From positions 6,014,001 through 6,078,000 of the forward strand of contig NZ_VLKE01000001.1 in assembly GCF_007830265.1 (NCBI RefSeq): a stretch of 64,000 nt of DNA. The letters run 5' to 3'. Positions 8,199 through 17,443 of the stretch are shown piece after piece. The position numbers and the translations under genes were made by a program. Each line of letters opens with the position of its first letter. Position 1 is the first letter of the stretch. This DNA comes from Micromonospora olivasterospora (lineage in GTDB: Bacteria > Actinomycetota > Actinomycetes > Mycobacteriales > Micromonosporaceae). Below the pieces are notes generated by a model, which searched no databases, had not been told where the DNA came from, and saw nothing but the letters and a program-made list of their open reading frames with translations.

Positions 8199-9667
8199 CC
8201 GAGGGCGTTCCCCCGAGGGTCGACGCCGACCTGGTGGACGAGACCAGCCCGGACAGGGTCGACGAGACGTGCCGCGCCTCCGCTCGGGCCTGGAACGACT
8301 TCCGCCTGCTGCCCCGTCGCCGACGGGCCGCCCTGCTGCGCGACATCGCCGACGCGCTCCAGGACGCGCGCCACGAGATCGTGCCGCTGGCGCACGCCGA
8401 GACGGCGCTCCCGGTGCCGCGCCTCGACGGCGAGATGGACCGGACGGTCCAGCAGGCGAGGTTCTTCGCCGACGTCGTCGAGGACGGCGGCTACCTGGAG
8501 GCGACGATCGACCACGGCGGTCAGGGAACGCCGGAGCTGCGGAAGATGCTGCTACCGGTCGGCCCCGTGGCGGTCTTCGCCGGCGGCAACTTCCCGTTGG
8601 CGTTCAGCGTCTTCGGCGGGGACACGGCCTCCGCCGTCGCGGCGGGATGCACGGTCGTCGTGAAGGCCCACCCGGACCATCCGCGCACCGCGGCCGCCAC
8701 CCTCGCCGCCGTACGCCGCGGGTTGCGGGACCTGGACCCCGGCGTCGTGGCCATGGTCTCCGGCTTCGCGGCGGGCGCGGAGCTGGTGCGGCACCCGCTG
8801 ATCCGGGGCGCGGGCTTCACGGGCTCGCTCGGCGGCGGACGCGCGCTGTTCGACCTCGCCAGCAGCCGGCCGACCCCGATTCCCTTCTTCGCCGAGATGA
8901 GCAGCGTCAACCCGGTGGTGGTCACGGAGCTGGCCGCCAGCCGCCGAGGGGCGAGCCTCGGCGCCCTCCTCGGCCAGGCGATCGTCGGCAGTGTGGGGCA
9001 GCTCTGCACCAAGCCCGGTCTCGTCTTCCTGCCCCGGGCGGCCGGCGGCGCCGTACTCGTCGCCGGGATCCGGGACGCCATGACCGCGGCCGGGCCCCAG
9101 CGTATGCTCTCCGGCCCGATCGCGGCCCGGTTCGCCGAGGGGCTGGACGGCTGGCGGGGCGGCGTCCGGTTCGAGGTGGACGGCGTCCTGGACGCCGACA
9201 CGGCCGCCCCGTCACTCGCGGCGGTGTCGATCGCCGACCTGCGACCGTCCCTCACCCACGAGGTGTTCGGCCCGGCCGCGATCATCGTGTGGTACGACGC
9301 CCTGGACCAGGTCACCGACGCGATCGAGGCGCTCGGCGGCCAGCTGACCGTCTCCCTCCACTTCGAACCGGAGGACCGGACCGCGCTCACGGCCCTCGTC
9401 CACACCGCCACCCGGCAGGCGGGCCGGGTGCTCGCCGCCGGGGTACCGACCGGCGTACGGGTGGGCTGGGCGACGACGCACGGCGGCCCCTACCCCGCGA
9501 CCACCGCCGCGGGCACCACCTCCGTCGGCGCCGCCGCCATCGCTCGCTGGCTACGGCCCGTGACCTGGCAGGACGCGCCGGAGTGGATGTTGCCGGACGA
9601 GCTGCGGGACGAACCTGAGGCGCCGCTGCCCCGCCGGGTCGACGGTCACCTGTCGCCCCGGTCGTGA
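8195..9667 (+). CDS. Aldehyde dehydrogenase, probably 2-oxoglutarate semialdehyde dehydrogenase
   Basis: This 490-residue member of the aldehyde dehydrogenase superfamily has the oxyanion Asn in AGGNFPLAF (~132), the coenzyme Lys in VVVKAHP (~157), the general-base Glu in FFAEMSSVNPV (~234) and the catalytic Cys in SVGQLCTKPG (~271). The GQ-CTKPG form is characteristic of ketoglutarate semialdehyde dehydrogenases. With the dehydratase and DHDPS-type lyase it completes the short route sugar acid to keto-deoxy acid to 2-oxoglutarate semialdehyde to 2-oxoglutarate, feeding the TCA cycle. Start is the ATG overlapping the permease stop. Pathway assignment is family knowledge plus context. Confidence 0.87.
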   Translation: MTEGVPPRVDADLVDETSPDRVDETCRASARAWNDFRLLPRRRRAALLRDIADALQDARHEIVPLAHAETALPVPRLDGEMDRTVQQARFFADVVEDGGYLEATIDHGGQGTPELRKMLLPVGPVAVFAGGNFPLAFSVFGGDTASAVAAGCTVVVKAHPDHPRTAAATLAAVRRGLRDLDPGVVAMVSGFAAGAELVRHPLIRGAGFTGSLGGGRALFDLASSRPTPIPFFAEMSSVNPVVVTELAASRRGASLGALLGQAIVGSVGQLCTKPGLVFLPRAAGGAVLVAGIRDAMTAAGPQRMLSGPIAARFAEGLDGWRGGVRFEVDGVLDADTAAPSLAAVSIADLRPSLTHEVFGPAAIIVWYDALDQVTDAIEALGGQLTVSLHFEPEDRTALTALVHTATRQAGRVLAAGVPTGVRVGWATTHGGPYPATTAAGTTSVGAAAIARWLRPVTWQDAPEWMLPDELRDEPEAPLPRRVDGHLSPRS

Positions 9668-9675
9668 CGAACGTC

Positions 9676-9700
9676 GGCGGGGGCGGACGCCGCCCCCGCC
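9676..9700. terminator. Bidirectional stem-loop between convergent operons
   Basis: GGCGGGGGCGG and CCGCCCCCGCC form a perfect 11-bp stem with an ACG loop, 8 bp after the dehydrogenase stop and facing the small minus-strand gene. It has no T-run, as is common in high-GC actinomycetes. Confidence 0.7.
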
Positions 9701-9711
9701 GAGCTGGGCTG

Positions 9712-9900
9712 TCAGGGCAGCAGGACGTCGCGCATCCGGGCCCCGAGCCACCGCTGGAACGACTCGGCCGGCCAACCGCACCGCAGTACGAGGGAGCCGT
9801 AGTGCGCCGGGTCGTTGTAGAACCACAGTTCGTCGATCGACCGCTCCAGGTCGGCGCCCTGCCGTAGCGGTCCGTCGAAGGTGCGGACCCGCTCGGACAT
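9712..9900 (-). CDS. Small 62-residue protein of unknown function
   Basis: MSERVRTFDGPLRQGADLER begins a short soluble protein rich in Arg, Trp and acidic residues, with a central DELWFYNDPAHYGSLVLRCG and a C-terminal WLGARMRDVLLP. I do not recognise a family. It is the last gene of the minus-strand peptide-importer operon, 27 nt after the aroM-like stop, and its frame has strong third-position G/C bias, which supports it as real. It could be an accessory or regulatory subunit of the locus. Confidence 0.5.
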   Translation of the reverse strand: MSERVRTFDGPLRQGADLERSIDELWFYNDPAHYGSLVLRCGWPAESFQRWLGARMRDVLLP

Positions 9901-9927
9901 CAGCGGCGCCCGGCGAGATCAGGCGGT

Positions 9928-10674
9928 TCAGCGACCCGGCGGACCCTCGTGGTCGGCGCCCGAGGCGGAGGACAGGCGACGGACGGCGTCCGCCACCGCG
10001 AGGTGCCGGGCGGTCTCGGCGCGGATGCCGTCTGCGGCGAGCACGTCCCGCTGCTCCCCGGTGTAGCCGATGCAGTCGAGGAAGACGACGTCGGCTCCAC
10101 CCGCCGCGACGTGTCGCCCGGCGGCCGCCACCTCGTCGAGTCCCGCCGTGTAGGGATCCACAGCCGCGGCGGCCACGGAGCGGCCCAGGCGCCCCTCCCA
10201 CCGGTTCCGGATGTCCGGCAACTGCTCCGGCACGGGGCACAGCACGCCCAGGCGGCCCGCACCGACGAGCCGCGCCACGAGGTCGTGGGCGAGGTCCTCC
10301 GCGTGCAGCACCGGCACCGCCGCCGGGCCGTGCTCGACGCGGCCGGTGCACAGCACGAGGACGGCACCACAGCGATCGGCCACGCACCGCCGGAGGGCGT
10401 CGTCGAGCGCCGAGGCGATGCTCGTCGCGCCGAGGCGTACACGCGAACCGTCCCGCAACCGGGAGACGAGGGTACGCTCCCCGCCGCGGGGCGCCAGCCG
10501 GGCGATGCCGTCCGCGTCGAGGTGGTCCAGCGCGCCGTGTTCGACCCAGTCGACGCCGGAGAGGGCGGCCTCGACGTCGGGGATGAGGTCGACGCGGGGC
10601 GCCTGGCCGATCGTGACGAGACCGAGTTTCGGCCGCCCGCGGCGCGCCCCGCCGTCAGCGGCTACGTGTGTCAC
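9928..10674 (-). CDS. AroM family protein
   Basis: This 248-residue protein opens with LGLVTIGQAPRVDLIPDVE and later has VLHAEDLAHDLV and VVFLDCIGYT; the GQ-PR and LDC-GYT motifs define the AroM family (named after E. coli aroM, biochemical function unproven; fold related to Asp/Glu racemases). The GTG at 10674 is favoured because it overlaps the ATPase stop (GTGA). It sits in an operon with DUF1177, an M20 peptidase and a peptide importer, where a racemase-like or amino-acid-handling role is plausible. Confidence 0.8.
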   Translation of the reverse strand: MTHVAADGGARRGRPKLGLVTIGQAPRVDLIPDVEAALSGVDWVEHGALDHLDADGIARLAPRGGERTLVSRLRDGSRVRLGATSIASALDDALRRCVADRCGAVLVLCTGRVEHGPAAVPVLHAEDLAHDLVARLVGAGRLGVLCPVPEQLPDIRNRWEGRLGRSVAAAAVDPYTAGLDEVAAAGRHVAAGGADVVFLDCIGYTGEQRDVLAADGIRAETARHLAVADAVRRLSSASGADHEGPPGR

Positions 10675-12431
10675 GCCGCCTCCTTCTCGGGCAGGTCCGC
10701 GGCTGCGACGCCGCGCTCGACGATGCGGCGCCGCACGGCCCGGTCGACCCGCGCGGTGGGGTCGGCGACCGGAATCGCGGCGAGGAGCGCCTTGGTGTAG
10801 GGGTGCTGCGGCGCTCTGAAGATCTGCTCGACGGTGCCCTGCTCGACGACGCGGCCCTGGCTCATGACGACGATCTCGTCGGCCATCATCTCGACGACCG
10901 ACAGGTCGTGCGAGATGAAGACGTAGGTGAGCCCGAGGTCCCGCTGCAACCGCCTCATGAGGTCGAGCACCTGGGCCTGCACCGACACGTCGAGCGCGGA
11001 CACGGGCTCGTCGCAGACGACGAGGCTCGGGTTGAGGATGAGGGCCCGCGCGATGCCGATCCGCTGGCGCTGACCCCCCGAGAACTCGTGCGGGAAGCGG
11101 TCCATGTCCTCCTCCCGCAGGCCGACCGTCTCGAGGACCTCGACGATGCGGGCGCGGATCGCCGCGTCGTCGAGGTCCGTGTGCAGTCGCAGCGGCTCGG
11201 CGAGGGCCCGGTGGATCGTCCACCGCGGGTCGAGCGAGGCGTACGTGTCCTGGAAGACGATCTGCATCTCGGAGCGGAGCCGGCGCATCTCGTCGTCACC
11301 CGCCGCGAGGAGGTCGACCCCGTTGAACGTCACCGCCCCCGACGTCGGCTCGTGCAGGCGCAGCAGCGCCCGACCGGTCGTCGACTTGCCCGAACCGGAC
11401 TCGCCGACGATGGCGAGCGTGCGGCCCCGGCGGACCCGGAAGGACACGCCGTCGACCGCCTTGACGGTCTCGGCCGGACGTCCCAGCCGGCGGCGTCGCC
11501 CGGCGAAGACCTTCGTCAGGTCGGTGACCTCCAGCAGCACCGGGGCGTCGTCGTCGGGTGCGTCGGTGCGTGCCGACTGCGAGCGGTCGGGCGCCGCGTC
11601 CTGCTCGGCGAGCGCCTCGACCGCCTCGACGACGTGCCCGTTGGCGGACGGGATGAAGCTGAGCAGCCGCTTCGTGTAGTCGGCCTGCGGCGCGGCGAAG
11701 ATCCGCTCCGTCGGCGCCGTCTCCTGTAGTTCGCCGCCGTACATCACGGCGACCCGCTGGCAGGTCTGGGCCACGACACCGAGATCGTGCGTGATGAGCA
11801 GGACAGCCGTCCCGTGCTGCTCCTGCAGGTCCATGATGAGGTCGAGGATCTGCAGCTGGGTCGTCACGTCGAGCGCGGTCGTCGGCTCGTCGGCGATGAG
11901 CAGCTTCGGCTCGCACGCCATGGCCATCGCGATCATGACGCGCTGGCGCATTCCGCCGGACAGCTCGTGCGGGTACCCCGCGAGGACGCGTGCGGTGTTG
12001 CGGATCCCCACCATGTCGAGCAGTTCGCCCGCTCGGTCCGCCGCCCTCCGTCGGCCGAGGCGCATGTGCTGGCGCAACGGCTCGATGAGCTGGTCGCGGA
12101 TCGTGAAGACCGGGTTGAGCGCGGTCATCGGCTCCTGGAAGATCGTCGCGATGTCCTTGCCGCGGATCCCGCGCAGCTGCCGGTCCGACAGCGCGGCGAG
12201 GTCGCGCCCGTCGAAGCGGATGTGCCCGCCGGTGATGTGCGCCTGCCGCGCCGGCAGCAGTCCCGTGATCGACATGGCCGTGACGCTCTTGCCCGAGCCC
12301 GACTCGCCGACCAGCCCGACCATCTCGCCGCGCGCGATGGTCAGGTCGAGGCCCCGGACCGGGTGGATCGGGCCGCGGGACGTGTCGATACGGATCGAGA
12401 GGTTCTCGATCGACAGCAGGGTCTCAGCCAT
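10671..12431 (-). CDS. Fused dual ATP-binding protein of a peptide ABC importer (DppD-DppF type)
   Basis: The 586-residue protein holds two complete ABC cassettes. The first has Walker A GESGSGKS at ~42-49, signature LSGGMRQRV and Walker B LLIADEP. The second has Walker A GESGSGKS at ~343-350, signature FSGGQRQRI and VVCDEP. Each is followed by the peptide-importer-type C-terminal segment with P/DYTKRLL or PYTKALL. In many importers these are separate DppD and DppF subunits; here both are in one chain joined by an acidic linker (~265-297). It powers the dipeptide-type permeases encoded upstream in the same orientation. Confidence 0.92.
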   Translation of the reverse strand: MAETLLSIENLSIRIDTSRGPIHPVRGLDLTIARGEMVGLVGESGSGKSVTAMSITGLLPARQAHITGGHIRFDGRDLAALSDRQLRGIRGKDIATIFQEPMTALNPVFTIRDQLIEPLRQHMRLGRRRAADRAGELLDMVGIRNTARVLAGYPHELSGGMRQRVMIAMAMACEPKLLIADEPTTALDVTTQLQILDLIMDLQEQHGTAVLLITHDLGVVAQTCQRVAVMYGGELQETAPTERIFAAPQADYTKRLLSFIPSANGHVVEAVEALAEQDAAPDRSQSARTDAPDDDAPVLLEVTDLTKVFAGRRRRLGRPAETVKAVDGVSFRVRRGRTLAIVGESGSGKSTTGRALLRLHEPTSGAVTFNGVDLLAAGDDEMRRLRSEMQIVFQDTYASLDPRWTIHRALAEPLRLHTDLDDAAIRARIVEVLETVGLREEDMDRFPHEFSGGQRQRIGIARALILNPSLVVCDEPVSALDVSVQAQVLDLMRRLQRDLGLTYVFISHDLSVVEMMADEIVVMSQGRVVEQGTVEQIFRAPQHPYTKALLAAIPVADPTARVDRAVRRRIVERGVAAADLPEKEAA

Positions 12432-12481
12432 GTCCGTGCTCCTTGTTCCGTACGCCGCTGGGCTCGGTCGCCCGCGCCCGC

Positions 12482-13438
12482 TCAGGCGTCCGCGGGGGCC
12501 TTGCCGCTCGTCTGCAGATGGGTGGCCGGGCCGTAGAGGGTCTCGAGGAGCGCCGCCTGGGCCTCGTCGTGGAAGGACACCGCACCCGCGGTGAAGCCCT
12601 TGGCCACCTCGACGGCGAAGCGCGCGGCCAGGGCGATGTCCACCTCGTGACTCGCGCCGGTCGCGCAGCCCGCGACGGGCGTCACCGTGGTGATGGCGAC
12701 ACCGACGACGGGCGCGGCCGTCGCGACGGCCGGCTGGAGGATCGAGTTGAGGTGGTGGAGGCCGTTGCCGTAGGGCGTGATGTCCTGCGTCGACAGCGGG
12801 AAGACGACGGCGGGCTCACCCGACACGGTCTCCAGGACGCCGACGAGGTCGGCGCTCGCGGGAAGGATGTAGCCGGCGCGGACCGTCGGGGAGATGGCGA
12901 TGCCGCGGTGGTTGACGACGCGGTTGCCCTTCGTGGTGTCGATGGACAGGACGGCGTCCATCTCCGGGGTGACCTCGTGCTCGTTCATCGCCGTGATGTC
13001 GACGGGCGAGTCCATGAAGGGCACGGGGTCGTGCGGTCGGGTCGGCGCGTCGGGGCAGATGTGCGTCGAGATGACGACGTCGCCGGGCAGGACGTCGCCG
13101 CGGGCGTGCATCGCGAGGAGCTTGGCGGCCGTGGCGACGGCGGCGGTCGCCCCGTCGCCGTCGGACACGTAGCCGATGAGCTCCGGGCGGGCGCCGATGC
13201 CGCCGAGGCGCCCGACGACGCCGAGCGTCGGGGCGTCGCCGCCGACGGTCTTGCCGCGGCTGCCCGGGACGGTGACCTGGATGAAGTCGGTCGAGCCGCG
13301 CTCGCCCGCGACCGTCGCGACGGTGATCGAGCAGGCGTCGTCGCAGAGGGTACGCAGGTGCTCGGCGACGAGCTTGCCCGACGCGTCGGGACGGTCGAGG
13401 AGGTCGAGGGCCGTGAGGACGTGGGACAGCACGATCAT
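12482..13438 (-). CDS. DUF1177 family protein
   Basis: This 318-residue protein begins MIVLSHVLTALDLLDRPDAS, the typical DUF1177 N-terminus, and continues with GVVGRLGGIGARPELIGYVS, VVISTHICPDAPT, and VVFPLSTQDITPYGNG. The family has no experimentally known function; it recurs beside AroM-type genes, M20 peptidases and peptide importers. The ATG at 13438 overlaps the peptidase stop (ATGA). Histidine- and aspartate-rich loops such as STHICPD hint at metal binding, which is speculation. Confidence 0.82.
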   Translation of the reverse strand: MIVLSHVLTALDLLDRPDASGKLVAEHLRTLCDDACSITVATVAGERGSTDFIQVTVPGSRGKTVGGDAPTLGVVGRLGGIGARPELIGYVSDGDGATAAVATAAKLLAMHARGDVLPGDVVISTHICPDAPTRPHDPVPFMDSPVDITAMNEHEVTPEMDAVLSIDTTKGNRVVNHRGIAISPTVRAGYILPASADLVGVLETVSGEPAVVFPLSTQDITPYGNGLHHLNSILQPAVATAAPVVGVAITTVTPVAGCATGASHEVDIALAARFAVEVAKGFTAGAVSFHDEAQAALLETLYGPATHLQTSGKAPADA

Positions 13439-14760
13439 TCGCTTTCGACAGCGGTCTCGGCGACGCCGAGGTACCGGAGGGTGGTCAGGGCGTAGGTCTT
13501 CGCGGCGAGGACGACGTCGGCGACGGGTGCCCTCTCGTCGAAGCCGTGGATGGTGGCCAGCTCGGCCGGGCCGTACTGGAGCACGGGAATGCCGTGGCTG
13601 CGGAAGGTACGGGCGTCGGAGGACGCCCACTGGAGCACGCCCTCCGCGGTGGGGTCACCGGTCAGTTCGCGCAGGGCCGCCACGAGTTCGGTGACGACGG
13701 GGTCGCTCGGCAGCGTCCAGTTCGGCTCGCTGCGGAAGCCGGTGGGCTCGATCGTCGCCTCGACGCCCGCCTCGGCGAGCAGCTCGTCGACCCGGGCGAG
13801 GACCTCGGCGCGCGACAACCCGATGGGTACGCGGGTGTCGACGTCGACGACGCACCGGTCCGCGACGACGTTGGAGGACGTACCGCCGTGGATGGTGCCG
13901 ATGTTGACGGTGACGTGCTCGAAGACGGCGCCGATGCCGGGGGCGTAGCCCTCGCGCTCCTCGGCGAACGTCTTCGACCGCTCGATGAGCTCGACCACGT
14001 CCTCGGGCGGGGACGGCTTCATGTCCCAGAGCTGCTGGAGGGCGACGACGGCCCGGGCCGCGAGGAGGTTCGCGCTGACGCCGTGCAACGGCTGGAGGCT
14101 GCCGTGCCCCGGCTTGCCGTCGATCGTCATGCGGAACCAGTTGCTGCCCTTCTGGCCGATCGTCGGGTGCGTGCGTTCGGCGGGCTCGGCGATGATCGCG
14201 CCGGTCGCGCCGTCGAGGACGCCCTGGTCGAGCAGCCAGTCCGCGCCGCGCGAGCCGCCCTGCTCCTCGTCGGGGACCGCCGCGAGCGACAGCTTCCCGG
14301 CGAGCGGGACCCCGAGGCGGTGGAGGACGACGAGCGTGTGGATGACGCCGGCGAGGCCCGCCTTCATGTCGCTGGCCCCGCGACCGCGGAGGTAGCCGTC
14401 GACGATGTCGCCCGCGAAGGGCGGAAACGTCCAGCGGCTGAGGTCACCGACGGGGACGACGTCGGTGTGGCCGGCGAGCACGAGGTGGCGCGCCGAAGTG
14501 GGATCGTCGTCCACCGCGGCGTTGCTCGCGGCACGGTGGACGACGATGCTGAGGCGACCATCGCCCGCGTCGTGGACCTCGGGGTCGAGGCCCGCGGCGC
14601 GCAGGTGGTCGGCGATGAACCTGCCGATGTCCGTGCAGTCCCCCGGCGGGTTCTCGCTCGGGATGCGGATGAGGTCTCCGGCGAGCGTCAGCAGTTCGTC
14701 CCGGGTGCGCTCGATCTCGTCGAGGACTCGGGTCTCCCAGTCGGGGGATGTCGTGGTCAC
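13435..14760 (-). CDS. M20 family metallopeptidase/deacylase
   Basis: A 441-residue ArgE/DapE/ACY1/CPG2-type enzyme. Metal-site motifs are LAGHTDVVP (H98, D100), GRGASDMKAG (D131) and VPDEEQGG (E165, E166), with the dimerisation lid starting at KGSNWFRMTIDGKPGHG. It should hydrolyse an N-acyl amino acid or dipeptide in the cytoplasm after import by the adjacent ABC system. Start is GTG at 14760. Between this gene and the binding-protein gene is a 120-bp GC-rich gap with no further ORF. Confidence 0.88.
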   Translation of the reverse strand: MTTTSPDWETRVLDEIERTRDELLTLAGDLIRIPSENPPGDCTDIGRFIADHLRAAGLDPEVHDAGDGRLSIVVHRAASNAAVDDDPTSARHLVLAGHTDVVPVGDLSRWTFPPFAGDIVDGYLRGRGASDMKAGLAGVIHTLVVLHRLGVPLAGKLSLAAVPDEEQGGSRGADWLLDQGVLDGATGAIIAEPAERTHPTIGQKGSNWFRMTIDGKPGHGSLQPLHGVSANLLAARAVVALQQLWDMKPSPPEDVVELIERSKTFAEEREGYAPGIGAVFEHVTVNIGTIHGGTSSNVVADRCVVDVDTRVPIGLSRAEVLARVDELLAEAGVEATIEPTGFRSEPNWTLPSDPVVTELVAALRELTGDPTAEGVLQWASSDARTFRSHGIPVLQYGPAELATIHGFDERAPVADVVLAAKTYALTTLRYLGVAETAVESE

Positions 14761-14880
14761 GTCAGGCTCCAGGTGTCGTGTTCGCCTGTGGGGGTCGGGA
14801 TTCGCGACGGGTGAGGGAGGCGGCCGCCGGGCACGTCGTGCTGGCGGCGGGCCCGGCGGCTCGCCTCTCCTTCTCCCGCG

Positions 14881-16458
14881 TCAGCCCTTGTTGCTCAGCT
14901 GGAAGAAGCGGATGATCCCGTCGGGGTACGAGGTGTACCCCTGCACGCCCTCGCGCTCCGCGACGACGATGTTGTACTCGTAGAGGTACGCCCACGGCGC
15001 CTGGGTGTTGATGATCTCCTGCGCCTTGCCGTACAGGTCGTTCCGGACGTTCTGGTCCGTCTCGGTCGAGGCCTGCTTCCAGAGCCTGTCGACCTCGGGG
15101 TTGTGGAAGTTGGCGTAGTTGCTCGTGCCGTCGCTCGTCAGCAGGAGGCCGAGGTGGTAGCCCGGGTCGTTGACGAAGGAGGTCCAGCGGGTGATGTAGC
15201 TCTGCACCTTCTTGGTCGCGAGCGCCTCGAGGAACTGCGCGCGGGCCATCTTGTTGATGTTCATCTTCACGCCGATCTTCGCCAGCTCGGCCTGGATGAG
15301 GACGGCGTCGTCCGACCAGTCGTCGAAGCCGCTGCCGAGGGTGAAGTCGAAGCTGAAGCCGTCGGGGTAGCCGGCCTCCGCGAGCAGCGCCTTGGCCTTG
15401 TCGAGGTCGTGCGAGTAGACGTAGCCGGCGTCGCTGAAGCCCGGGGTCGAGCTGGCCACGGACGAGCGCATCGGCGACGCCTGGCCCTTCATGACGTCGC
15501 TGATCAGCTTGTCGTACGGGATCGCGTACGAGATGGCCTGCCGGACCTTCGGGTTGTCGAACGGCTTGACGGCGTTGTTCATCCCGAAGAAGAGGACCTT
15601 GTTGCTGGCCCGGGAGTCGATGGTGACACCGGACTGCTTCGACAGGCTGTCGACGTCCTTCGCCGGCACCTCGAGCGCGAGGTCGACCTCGCCCTTGGTG
15701 AGGAGCTGGACCCGGTTGCTCGCCTCGCCGATGAACTTCGTGTTGATCTTGCGCAGGGCGGGCTTCTCACCCCAGTACGTGTCGTTGCGATCGAGCACGG
15801 CCTCCGTCGCGGGGTCCCACTTCGTCAGCCGGTAGGGGCCGGAGCCCGCGGTGTGCGTGTCGAGCCACTTGGCGCCGCCCTCGGCGTTGACCTTGTCGAT
15901 GTTGATGATCGAGAACGAGTACATCGGCAGGATCTGGAGGAAGAGGTGGTTCGGCGCCTTGAGGTCGATCTGCACCGTCTGGGGGTCGATCGCCTTCACG
16001 GTGTCGATGCCGGCCATGCCGTACAGGAAGCTCGCCGAGCTCGACTTCTTGATGAAGTCGAAGCTCTTGACGACGTCGTCGGAGTCGAGGGGCGAGCCGT
16101 CCTCGAACTTGATGCCCTGCCGCAGCGTGAAGGTGTAGCTCTTCGCGTCGTCGCTGGCCTTCCACGACTCCGCGAGCATCGGCACGATCTTGTCGGTCTT
16201 GGCGGTCGGCTTGCCGTCCGTCGTCGTGCGGTCGTACGTGACGAGCTGGTCGTAGGCCGCCACGACGAACGTGTCGGAGGTGACGTCGTTGGCCTCGGCG
16301 GGGTTGAGGGTCTTGCCGCCCTCGGAGTAGGCGGCGACGAGGGTGTCCTTGGCGGTCCCGTCGCCCTGCGAGGAGCCGCCCTGGTTGGCGTTGGCTCCAC
16401 AGCCGGCTGCGACGAAGACGAGGGCGACCGCGGCGGCCGCGGTGGCGCTGCGCTTCAC
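14881..16458 (-). CDS. Peptide ABC transporter solute-binding lipoprotein
   Basis: A 525-residue SBP_bac_5 (DppA/OppA-type) protein. A short basic n-region and hydrophobic core end in the lipobox VAAGC (Cys 20). The mature domain has KTLNPAEANDVTS and SWKASDDAKSYTFTLRQGIK, typical of family-5 binding proteins, followed by GSGPYRLTKW. The start is GTG at 16458 with AAGGAG 7 nt upstream. It captures a peptide-like ligand for the two permeases encoded just upstream. Confidence 0.9.
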   Translation of the reverse strand: MKRSATAAAAVALVFVAAGCGANANQGGSSQGDGTAKDTLVAAYSEGGKTLNPAEANDVTSDTFVVAAYDQLVTYDRTTTDGKPTAKTDKIVPMLAESWKASDDAKSYTFTLRQGIKFEDGSPLDSDDVVKSFDFIKKSSSASFLYGMAGIDTVKAIDPQTVQIDLKAPNHLFLQILPMYSFSIINIDKVNAEGGAKWLDTHTAGSGPYRLTKWDPATEAVLDRNDTYWGEKPALRKINTKFIGEASNRVQLLTKGEVDLALEVPAKDVDSLSKQSGVTIDSRASNKVLFFGMNNAVKPFDNPKVRQAISYAIPYDKLISDVMKGQASPMRSSVASSTPGFSDAGYVYSHDLDKAKALLAEAGYPDGFSFDFTLGSGFDDWSDDAVLIQAELAKIGVKMNINKMARAQFLEALATKKVQSYITRWTSFVNDPGYHLGLLLTSDGTSNYANFHNPEVDRLWKQASTETDQNVRNDLYGKAQEIINTQAPWAYLYEYNIVVAEREGVQGYTSYPDGIIRFFQLSNKG

Positions 16459-16534
16459 TCTGTGCTCCTTGAGGTCGGAGTGGGGGAAGGGACGGGCGGA
16501 TGGGCTGGCGTCCGTGGCAGGTCCGCACCGGGGG

Positions 16535-17443
16535 TCATCGGCTCGTCCGCAGGCGCGGATCGAGGACGTCCCGAAGGCCGTCGCCGATGAGGTTGAAGCC
16601 GAGAATCGAGGTGGCGATGGCGATGCCGGGGAATACGGTCATCCACCACTCGCCGCTGATGATGTAGCCACGGCCGTCCGAGATCATGACGCCCCACTCC
16701 GGCGTCGGCGGCTGCGCGCCGAGACCGATGAAGCTGAGCGAGGCGGCCGTGAGGATCGCGTAGCCCATACCGAGGGTCGATCGCACGAGGATCGGGGCGA
16801 CGGTGTTCGGGACGATGTGGCGGACGAGGATCGTTCGGTCGCGCAGGCCGATGGCGCGGCCCGCCTCGACGAAGTCACGCTCACGCAGCGAACGGGTCTG
16901 GCTGTAGACGATGCGGGCGAACTCGGGGATGCCGACGACGCCCACGGCGACCATCGCGCTCGCCAGCCCCGGGCCGAGGGCGGCGGCGATCGCCATGGCC
17001 AGCACGAGCGACGGGAAGGCGAGGAGCACGTCCATCACCCGCATGAGCACCGCGCTCACCGCGCCGCCGACGAAGCCCGAGACGGCGCCGATCGGAACAC
17101 CGATGAGAAGCGAGATCCCGACGGCGATGAGCCCGGTCCAGAGCGAGATCCGTCCGCCGGCGAGCACCCGGGCGAGGATGTCCCGGCCGAAGTTGTCCGT
17201 GCCGAAGAGGTGGGCGCTGGAGGGCGGTTCGAGGAGCCCTCCGGCTCCGGTCTCGGTGGGCGAGTACGGCAGCAGGCTGGCCACGAGAGCGCCGATGGTC
17301 CAGATCGCGATGAAGACGAGACCGACCATCGCCAGGCGGTTGCGGAACAGGAGGCGCCAGGCCGTCGTGGGCCTCGACCCCGCCCGGTCGGACGACCCGA
17401 CCCGGTGGCCCCTCGCGGTGGCGGACACGCTGGTGTCAGGCAT
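16535..17443 (-). CDS. Peptide ABC transporter permease, DppC type
   Basis: A 302-residue membrane protein with the DppC layout: basic N-terminus, a first helix (LAMVGLVFIAIWTIGALVA), a periplasmic segment HLFGTDNFGRDILARVL, then five helices with the coupling motif FVEAGRAIGLRDRTILVRHI and the closing SLSFIGLGAQPPTPEWG. Its ATG lies 8 bases upstream of the stop of the DppB-type gene, so the two permeases are coupled. Confidence 0.92.
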   Translation of the reverse strand: MPDTSVSATARGHRVGSSDRAGSRPTTAWRLLFRNRLAMVGLVFIAIWTIGALVASLLPYSPTETGAGGLLEPPSSAHLFGTDNFGRDILARVLAGGRISLWTGLIAVGISLLIGVPIGAVSGFVGGAVSAVLMRVMDVLLAFPSLVLAMAIAAALGPGLASAMVAVGVVGIPEFARIVYSQTRSLRERDFVEAGRAIGLRDRTILVRHIVPNTVAPILVRSTLGMGYAILTAASLSFIGLGAQPPTPEWGVMISDGRGYIISGEWWMTVFPGIAIATSILGFNLIGDGLRDVLDPRLRTSR

